Positions 56,910-64,000 of a stretch of DNA of 64,000 nt are shown here, in pieces. The notes under the pieces are model-generated. The model saw only the letters and a program-made list of their open reading frames with translations. It was not told the origin of the DNA and did no database searches. Both the position numbers and the translations under genes were made by a program. Source of the stretch: Pestalotiopsis fici W106-1 (taxonomy: Eukaryota; Ascomycota; Sordariomycetes; Amphisphaeriales; Sporocadaceae); assembly GCF_000516985.1 (NCBI RefSeq), contig NW_006917101.1, forward strand, positions 248,001-312,000. Reading direction: 5' to 3'. Each line of letters begins with the position of its first letter. Positions within the stretch are counted from its first letter, which is position 1.

Positions 56910-58926
56910 ATGGCCGCGAGGAAACTGCAACAGGAAGTCGACAAGTGCTTCAAAAAGGTCGCCGAGGGCATGGCCGATTTCGATGCGATTTATGAGAAAA
57001 TAGAACAGTCCACAAATCCAGCGCAAAAGGAGAAGCTCGAAGACCAACTGAAGCGGGAGATCAAGAAACTGCAACGGTTACGAGATCAGATCAAAACGTG
57101 GGCTACAGGCAATGACATTAAGGACAAGCAGCCGCTTTTGGAGCAGCGCAAACTGATCGAGACGGTTGGTGGCCAGAAGACTTGACAAGACTCGACCTCA
57201 TCCCCCTTATGCTAATCTGTCTGCTGTAGAAAATGGAATCGTTCAAGGCTGTGGAAAAAGCGATGAAGACGAAAGCCTACTCCAAGGAAGGTCTGTCGGC
57301 CCAACAGAAGCTCGATCCGAAGGAACAAGCCAAATTAGATATGAGCGAATGGCTAGCCGGTCAGGTCGAGGAGCTCGAACAACAGATTGAGTCGCTCGAG
57401 GCTACAAGCGAAGGTATACAAGCTACGCTGAAAAAGGGCAAGAACCAGAGAGAAAAGCAGGAACGTGTCGCCAACCTCGACCACCACATCGAGCGACATA
57501 GATGGCACATAAGCAAACTCGAACTCATCAGGCGATCCTTGGAAAACGGCGGGCTCGAAGTCGAAGAAATTGATAACATCAAGGACTCTATCGAGTACTA
57601 TGTCAAGGACAACCAAGCAGATGACTTCATGGAGGATGAGGAAATGTACGAAGACCTGCATCTGCAAGACGAGGAGGAAGCTTATGGCATTGGACACGAG
57701 GGAGATAAGGGGTCGTCTCAAGAAACGCAATCCGTACAGGACGACACTCCGGAAGTTGAGTCGAGGCCTGCCAGCTTGCCGAGCACGAAGAAGCAGACTT
57801 CCGCCGAACCGACAGCTACCTCGGGACGCAGACCTTCGACACAACTCAAGTCCCCCCTACCGACGCTCGCCACTCTACATAACCCGTCTTCTTCAAGTTC
57901 AACAAATGGTGGCGCAGCGGTCGCCGGTGGTATGAAGCCAGCGTCCGTTCCGCCGCGCACAGAAGGTTTGAAGTATGCTTCAGCGGCTGCAGCGGCTGCG
58001 AAGGAGAATAGTCTAGGTATTGCGCCACTGCCTCCGCCGCAAGGAGCTCCGCCTGTGGCTGCAGTGTCCAGCATCTCGCAACAGGCGCGGTCTAGTGCGG
58101 CAAACTCGCCGAGCATACCGCCGATACAACCTGCTCCCTTGGAAACGAAAACAGGGGCTTCTATTGCCCAAGTCGAGACAAAGATTCCGGACGCCACACC
58201 CGCTACACCCGCACAGTCTAAGAAGGCAGAGAAGGCAGCGGCCAAGGCGGCAGCCAAGGCAGCAAGAGAAGCAGATGCTGCCGAATCTTCGAGAGCTTCG
58301 CAAGCCAACGGCCTGGCCAATGGCGTCAAGTCTACACCAGTTCAGGAGGATAAGGAAGAAGAATGCGTCTATCACCTCCCGGCATCATTGTCAGACCTTG
58401 TGGAGTCTTTCGAGATCACCAAAAAGCGTAGCCTCCAGGTGAACGCCCCTTCACAAATGCGGATGCTGCAAGTGTCGCAAGCAAATACGCCAGATATCGG
58501 TGACGCAGAGGCTCCTCGGAGGTATAAGCCTGATCAGCGCTACCCGTTCCCAACTCAGTACCCTCAAGAACCGCTGGCTATCTTTGATGATCCACGGCTT
58601 TATGCCAAGATTGATCCTGACACGCTGTTTTACGTATTCTACTACAAGCAGGGGACATATCAGCAATATTTGGCAGCCAAGGCATTGAAGGATCAGAGCT
58701 GGCGATTCCACAAGCAATATCAGACTTGGTTCCAAAGGCACGAAGAGCCCAAATCTATCACGGAAGAGTTTGAGCAGGGAACCTACCGCTTTTTCGATTA
58801 TGAGAGCACCTGGTGAGTAACAGTCAAGTACGAGTTTCATGAAATAAGCTAATTTTCGTTCTCAGGATGAACCGTCGCAAGGCAGACTTCAAGTTTGCCT
58901 ACCGATTCCTTGAGGATGAGGTATAA
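56910..58926 (+). CDS. NOT3: CCR4-NOT complex subunit NOT3/NOT5
   Basis: Exons 56910-57164, 57230-58812 and 58866-58926 give 632 aa. The N-terminal Not3 coiled-coil domain (about 1-230) starts [20 protein letters not shown] and is joined across intron 1 as [14 protein letters not shown]. The middle (about 230-470) is Ser/Pro/Ala-rich and disordered. The C-terminal NOT box (about 500-632) shows [33 protein letters not shown] and [17 protein letters not shown], and intron 2 is spliced to restore the final [20 protein letters not shown]. The protein is a scaffold of the deadenylase complex, linking NOT1/NOT2 to mRNA decay and codon-optimality sensing in the cytoplasm. Its length is near that of yeast Not5 (560 aa). 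Confidence 0.96.
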
Positions 58927-60373
58927 TTCTGTCATCTCTGCAGAAATCAGCGTTGTGCCGCGATCGGATGTATTTGAGTGTGTTTGCTGCCAAACAAAAT
59001 ATGGGTGGTAATATTTCAGTCTTTGTCTTCATTTTTGATGGTGTTTGAGGAGTGTCATCCACGGTTGACCATGGTGGGTACGGAGGCGTCAACATCGTCA
59101 CATTCGAGTCCACCTTGAGCTGGCGTCAAAGGATTGATCACTGGTTCAGATCGTCCTCTAGGTAGTTGTAAATCAATTCAGTCACGAAAGCGTAGTCTTT
59201 CGTTATTGTCGTTACTACACACTGCATGAAAACTCTTTTTGGTTGGAGAGATGTACCGTCAGGATCGCTCTTTGAGACGATGACGTTCTGAATAGCTTTA
59301 CAATATGCGAGGCTTGTAATGGCGTGCGACAGTCTGCTTGTGACAATTATCAAGCTTAATGCACGTTTATTGCTTCTCAAATGAGGCGCTCATGCCTGGG
59401 TGCGAGGTTCGAGTCACTGAGTTGTCCAGGTTTTTTCGCGTTTCCAAACCAGCCGTTGTTCGTAGGAAAGTAAACCAAAAAGGGAAGTGATCAAGTAATA
59501 CTAGATTACTAGGAAAAGAAAATGCCTTGACTCATAACTCGTTGCAGTCATGGGAACCTTGATTTCAACAAATCTTGAAGATCAAGAGAGAGAAAAAAAA
59601 AAAAAGAGGGAGGAACCCTTAGGTTCCTCGAGTCGAGCTTATCGTAGGATCAACAGCCAGGATTGACCAACCCAGGGTATCAGGAACTGACAGGCTGTTG
59701 CCATTAAAGGCAGGAAGGGGTGCCGGCCGGACCACTACGCCATCTTGCCAGAAAGCAAGCTGGAAGCCAGTTGTCTGAATGTTGGAAATTCTTTGCATTA
59801 TTGGAAACCATATGGCCTGCAAACGGGGCTACGCAGGCAACATGGCCACCAGTATGGGATTTCCTTTGACCACGTCGAAGCTTGCCTACACGATTTTATA
59901 CAGCAAACGGACCAAGCTTGGGCAATGGAAGGAATGTCTCACCACACTACCCAGTTTACCCCTTTCCAGGTGCTACCTACGCATTCAGCCTCTTCTCGGA
60001 AGTTTTTGTATTATGCGAACGTTGCTTACATTGAGAACTGATTTCACTGAATGTATCCAAATAGGAAACATGTTATCGAAGCCGGCATTGCATCGTAAGA
60101 TAGGCCAAGAGAATTAAGAGGCCCCAAACAGCACTACTCTCTTGGTACACTACTAAAGGCACGCAGAGTATATATTTACTTATTAGGGCTATGGCAGTAT
60201 TAAACTTCCTTATTATCATCCGTCTCGTTCCATTCGTGAAAGGGTATATATCTAGTCCATTAATAAGAGCTTCACCAGACCACCCCACACCCCCATGATG
60301 TCTCTGATACTTTAATCTTCTCAAATCATAATGCTTGAAATCAAAGTCATGCATACTGGCCATAGAAACCAGC
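58927..60373. other. Intergenic region between convergent NOT3 and arrestin genes
   Basis: No gene is supported. It includes a purine-rich run with a 13-A tract (about 59585-59610). Confidence 0.6.
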
Positions 60374-61909
60374 CTAATGTAATCCAGACTTCTCCGGCGG
60401 CATGGTACTTGGGTCATTCTCTGCCGTTACTCCACTGTAAGCCGGCCGTTCCTGCGGTCCCGTAAGCTGCTGGGCCATGGCCTCATCGTAGCTTGGTGGT
60501 GCGTCGTCGTATCTGGGTACTTCGCCAGGGGCCAGCTGAGGCGGGTAAAGAGGATCGTGCGGTGCGCCGGGCGCTGTCGACGCCCTAGGTGGAAGTGGTG
60601 GCGGCTGTGGTCTGCCCGCCGCGGCCTGTACGAGCTCCGGAGGCGGGGTGATGCCCGAGTAGATATCGACCTTGGACAACTTCAGGGGTAGGGAGAGCTG
60701 CTTGGGATAGGGTGCCGTGGCTTTGCCGCCCTTGATTGGTTTGCCCCAGGTGAGGGTGATGCGGAGCTCAATCTCATAATGGCGAGAGAGGTTGCAGGTG
60801 GTGAACGAGGGCGCTACAGTGTTTGGCAAAGGGCGCTCTGCCCAGAAGCGATCTGGCAAGACCGTCTCTGTGTCCACTGCGTCGTTGGGGTCTCCTACAG
60901 GTATAGCAAGATTGTTGGCGGACGCTACCACCCATCTGGTGGCCTCGGTATTTCGAGAGTCAAAGACACGAATGTGGGTGAATCCAAGAAGTGCAATCTC
61001 TAGCGATGTAAGATAAACCTGCTCCTTTGAGGGAGAAAGCTTCTTGGCAACCAACCGCAAGGGTATTGGTTGGTTACATGTTAAAATGCTCGGATATGGT
61101 AGACGGGCTGACATTTCCAAAGATGGCGGAATGAGCTCCTCCTCCTGAGCTTTCGTGTTGTTTTGGAAACCAAAGAATGACGTTCTTTTCTTGATAACCT
61201 CAGGCGTGCGAGGATCAAATGTGAAGGGCCGCCGCGCAAAAGCCTCCTGTTTTGTTATGGGTGGACGTGGTGACTCTATTGGCAGAAACTTGAAACCAAT
61301 CTGATAGCGCCAGTTTTCCTTGAAAAAGCCAGGTCTTTGAATGGTGACTTTGATGTAGTATCGAATCTCAGCTTTCCGCGGGAAGCCAGTGAGAGACGGG
61401 GGCAACGTAGCCCTCACATGCTGGAGCATCAGCTGTTTGCTACCATCCATGGTTCGAAAGCCTGCAAAGCCAAGAAAGTTGGCGCTGCCACTTGGTCCCC
61501 CGATCCCGCCAATGCCGTTCAGCGCCGCCATGGCTGTTGGGTTGCCGCAGATATTGTTCAAGGGCACCTTGAACTTGAAGGGAAACTCGTGTTGTCCAGG
61601 ATACATGACGCCTGGCATGCCGCCGACGGGTGAGGCCGAGGCAGCTGCATCTGGATAGACTTGCTTGACCAGATAGAGCAGCTTGTGGGTTTCGGATCTG
61701 TAATCCGTGGGGAAGTGAGAGTTGCTGTAGTTGTTAACAGCCACGCCGCGATCGTCAAGATCCAGCGCTGTTCTCGAATCGCCCTCTAACTTGACAACAA
61801 TGTTACCAATAGTCTCTGGTCGATTGAGGCCGAGAATTATGCGGCCTTGTATAAAGTCCAGGTTCGTATAGAACTCTGGAGGATTGTCGAGGGCTATTCG
61901 TATCGACAT
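60374..61909 (-). CDS. Arrestin-related trafficking adaptor with PPxY motif
   Basis: Single exon, 511 aa. The N-terminal arrestin fold begins MSIRIALDNPPEFYTNLDFI with the strand GRIILGL and the core HEFPFKFKVPL. The arrestin C domain runs from about 265 to 420 (LEMSARLPYPSILTCNQPIPL..., ISRHYEIELRITLTWGK-like). The tail is Pro-rich (PPPLPPRAS) and holds a PPSY motif at 471-474 (APPSYDEAM), the kind bound by WW domains of Rsp5/Nedd4 ubiquitin ligases. Such adaptors recruit the ligase to plasma-membrane transporters or receptors (ART family, PalF/CreD types) for endocytosis. Which cargo it serves cannot be read from sequence. It is divergent from the WSC gene. Confidence 0.9.
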   Translation of the reverse strand: MSIRIALDNPPEFYTNLDFIQGRIILGLNRPETIGNIVVKLEGDSRTALDLDDRGVAVNNYSNSHFPTDYRSETHKLLYLVKQVYPDAAASASPVGGMPGVMYPGQHEFPFKFKVPLNNICGNPTAMAALNGIGGIGGPSGSANFLGFAGFRTMDGSKQLMLQHVRATLPPSLTGFPRKAEIRYYIKVTIQRPGFFKENWRYQIGFKFLPIESPRPPITKQEAFARRPFTFDPRTPEVIKKRTSFFGFQNNTKAQEEELIPPSLEMSARLPYPSILTCNQPIPLRLVAKKLSPSKEQVYLTSLEIALLGFTHIRVFDSRNTEATRWVVASANNLAIPVGDPNDAVDTETVLPDRFWAERPLPNTVAPSFTTCNLSRHYEIELRITLTWGKPIKGGKATAPYPKQLSLPLKLSKVDIYSGITPPPELVQAAAGRPQPPPLPPRASTAPGAPHDPLYPPQLAPGEVPRYDDAPPSYDEAMAQQLTGPQERPAYSGVTAENDPSTMPPEKSGLH

Positions 61910-62651
61910 GTTGATGCTCTGCGATGAATGACGACTTGTCTCCTTGCCCAGACTCCTGGGAGAAGTCTTGAATATGCTGAGCAGGTTCTCACCCGGGCAG
62001 CAACCACCTAACGGATTGGGTATAAAGTGACTAAAGTTTCGAGTATGAGCTAGATTTCTAAATGGACCAGTCCGGTAGTTTTACAGCGGGTTGACGGATT
62101 TAGAGCTGCACGGTAATCGCGCTTCCACGTCGCATGTTTGATTATTATGCGTAAGAGTTTGCCCTCCCAAAACGACCGAAAAAAGTACATTAAAAATGTC
62201 CCGTGGCTTCTGGAAAGCTCGGAAGGTGTGAGACTCTGCTGTGGCCAATATTCTTGCTCAGCCTCAAAGTCCAACGCGTCTGGGGTCTCATTCATGATCT
62301 TGGTTGCTGTCGGGTCTCGGCCTGTAAGGAAGCTGCTGGTTCCTGTGACGTAGGGGCATAGTGGGGAACGCCATCGGCTTATCGGTTATCGAAAGTATCT
62401 AGGGCTAAAGAGGTATAGTACACGCTATTAGTTGCATCAACTCTCTATGCTCCAATTGCTGACTTGGAGACTGGAAGCTAAAGTAGTTGGTGATTCAGAT
62501 TAGGCAACAACTGCTCATCCATTCCTATTCAAATCCGTTGGTGTTGTGAATATTGTATAACTGGTCATTCTGTCTTCTCTTTACTACTCTACATTATATC
62601 TCGTCGTGTCTGAGGAATTGTCACATAAGGAGACGCAACAAGTGGTTCATT
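61910..62651. other. Divergent promoter region, arrestin and WSC genes
   Basis: 742 bp between two outward-facing starts. No repeat or extra gene is seen. Confidence 0.6.
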
Positions 62652-63111
62652 ATGCGCACCTCCAAGCTGTTGCTTGCCTTCTCCTGTCTCTTTAGCCCAT
62701 CATGGCAGACGCACACCTACATAGGATGTTTCGTTGATTCGATGGGCCTCACAGATATCGGGCCATACACGTACTTGTCTCGTGGGCTATGCATCATGAA
62801 TTGTAGAAGACACCACAGCTGGATTGTCGGGCTCACAAATGGAACGCGCTGTCTTTGTGGAAACACTATTCCGCCAATGGAAAGCAGGGTTGATGATACA
62901 CACTGCAATAGAGCCTGCCCTGGTTATGCTCATGATACATGTAAGTGACCATTCCATCACGAACATTGGCCCTTTGCAGGCTAAACCCACTGTTATAGGC
63001 GGAGGTATGGGCTTTATTTCTGTATGGGCAAAGGAGCCAGAAATGGAGGAACAGTTGTCCGTAACGACATCAGAGTCCAGTCGAGTGGAGGCACAGCGTG
63101 TAATTAGCTAA
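62652..63111 (+). CDS. Small secreted WSC-domain protein
   Basis: Exons 62652-62940 and 62999-63111 give 133 aa. The N terminus MRTSKLLLAFSCLFSPSW looks like a signal peptide. One WSC domain follows with the full set of eight Cys (YIGCF, LCIMNC, RCLCGN, HCNRAC, HDTC) and the CGG step formed across the 58-nt intron. A nearer AG (TTGCAG) would give an immediate TAA, so TATAG is used. WSC domains bind glucans or other carbohydrates in wall sensors and secreted enzymes. Only about 34 residues follow, with no membrane helix or GPI-like tail, so it appears to be a stand-alone secreted domain. Further downstream exons are possible but not seen. Confidence 0.8.
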
Positions 63112-63598
63112 TCAAATGAGGAGGGGTTTCAATCAATTGCACTGCAAGAACCACCATTTTACCTCAAACAATATCATTATGGAGGATCTTAGCTGTTGAT
63201 GAAGTTGAATTATTATCATTGCGTTAATGTCATTTATATCTCTATAACCAGTATGAGATACGCCAATAATTGCATAGTCTTCTTTAATACATTTCCACTG
63301 AAATACAGTGGTCAACTGTACATGTTTTGATGGACAGGTTTTGCATTATTGTGTTTCCAATAATTGGTACGGAATTCTTGCTGAGGACCGCGACTGTATC
63401 GATTCTGCCGACAGATTATCTGCCATTGGCTTTGGTTTTCGTGTGTCTCTGGGCAAACGCGTCTGAGCAGATCCTGCCAATCCCGCGTCTCAGCGTGGAG
63501 AGAGAATTCGAAATCTCAATATCGGAGATAGTGGTCGAGATCAAGACAACAGAGAGACTCGACTGGGTCATGATTCTTAGATATTGTCTTGCATCCAA
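63112..63598. other. Intergenic region between WSC and FMT1 genes
   Basis: AT-rich; an open frame at 63327-63602 has no recognisable content. Confidence 0.55.
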
Positions 63599-64000
63599 AT
63601 GAGGCTCAGGCTCAAACCATTACTGGCGGCAGCATGCTCCAGACCCGCGAGGCCCTCTCACTTTGAGGCTTGGTTGGCACCACTAGTCCGAGATGTAACG
63701 ACATGCAGGCGGTTTCAGTCGCATCAAAGCACACAAAAGCGTTCGGAACCATTGCGCATTCTATTTTGCGGCTCCGATGAGTTCAGTAGCGCCAATCTCA
63801 GGGCTCTACATGAGGAGCAGCTCAGAAACCCGGGCCTCATTGAGTCCATCGATGTAGTTGTCCGTCCGGGGAAGCGAGTGGGAAGGGGCAATAAGAAAAT
63901 ACAGCACCGTGAGCTCTGCATTGCTCTCCTTTAAATACCTCTGGTCTGACAATACCTATAGCTCCGATCAGGGATGTAGCCACAGAGCTAAAGCTCACGA
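63599..64000 (+). CDS. FMT1: Mitochondrial methionyl-tRNA formyltransferase, 5' part only
   Basis: Exon 1 63599-63908 and the start of exon 2 at 63962, cut by the window edge. The N terminus is Arg/Leu/Ala-rich without acids (MRLRLKPLLAAACSRPARP), a mitochondrial presequence. The formyltransferase N domain then begins LRILFCGSDEFSSANLRALH, with VVVRPGKRVGRG nearby. The 53-nt intron (GTGAGC...CTATAG) links KKIQH to PPIRDVATELKL, as expected for the family. The enzyme formylates initiator Met-tRNA in mitochondria using 10-formyl-tetrahydrofolate. The catalytic Asn-His-Asp set lies beyond the window. Confidence 0.9.

Noticed and set aside
57718..58329. 203-codon minus-strand frame opposite NOT3
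   Set aside because: Antisense shadow of the Ala/Ser-rich linker of NOT3.
59396..59420. B-box-like GGTTCGAGTC
   Set aside because: No tRNA cloverleaf can be built with the preceding 60 nt.

Overview
The window is nuclear DNA from a filamentous ascomycete (Pezizomycotina), most likely a Sordariomycete and possibly Hypocreales; I cannot name the species. The evidence is the intron style (mostly 44-100 nt, GTAAGT/GTATGT donors, CTAAC/CTGAC branch points about 10-15 nt before TAG/CAG), widely spaced single genes on both strands, GC-rich third codon positions, and fungal-specific families (FLC/TRP-like channel, fused HIS7, WSC protein, Ser/Thr-rich single-pass surface protein). I resolved 19 protein-coding genes down to exon coordinates by matching splice phase, plus one partial gene at the right edge and one tRNA. 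No transposon, rRNA, CRISPR or secondary-metabolite cluster is visible. A 100-N assembly gap lies at 34725-34824.

Layout. 3.2-9.5 kb: FLC/TRP-like channel, then CCZ1 (vacuole/endosome fusion). 11.7-18.3 kb: a small Cys-rich protein of unknown function, a secreted PL1 pectate lyase, a probably mitochondrial unknown, and an HpcH/HpaI aldolase. 20.1-22 kb: NADP-isocitrate dehydrogenase with a mitochondrial presequence and an internal start. 26.7-34.7 kb: 11-exon secreted GH3 beta-glucosidase, patatin-like phospholipase, and a single-pass surface protein whose 5' end abuts the gap. 39.3-40.3 kb: C2H2 zinc-finger regulator with a long upstream region. 43.7-47.9 kb: tRNA-Gly(UCC), a TFIIIC triple-barrel subunit, and divergent HIS7 with a Gcn4/CPC1-type site and TATA box. 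48.6-49.5 kb: ornithine decarboxylase antizyme. 51-64 kb: small tail-anchored ORF, Yippee-domain protein, D-aminoacyl-tRNA deacylase, a two-part minisatellite, NOT3/NOT5, a PPxY arrestin, a minimal WSC protein, and the 5' part of mitochondrial methionyl-tRNA formyltransferase.

The most striking element is the antizyme gene at 48555-49455 (minus strand). A 56-codon ORF0 ends in TCC-TGA, and the conserved antizyme domain continues in the +1 frame, so full-length product needs +1 programmed ribosomal frameshifting at a UCC-UGA site like that of animal antizymes. A 6-bp inverted repeat overlaps the shift site. Most other genes are housekeeping (amino-acid synthesis, translation quality control, mRNA decay, trafficking), interspersed with plant-polymer-degrading secreted enzymes (PL1, GH3), as expected for a plant-associated or saprotrophic fungus; I see no operon-like functional grouping.
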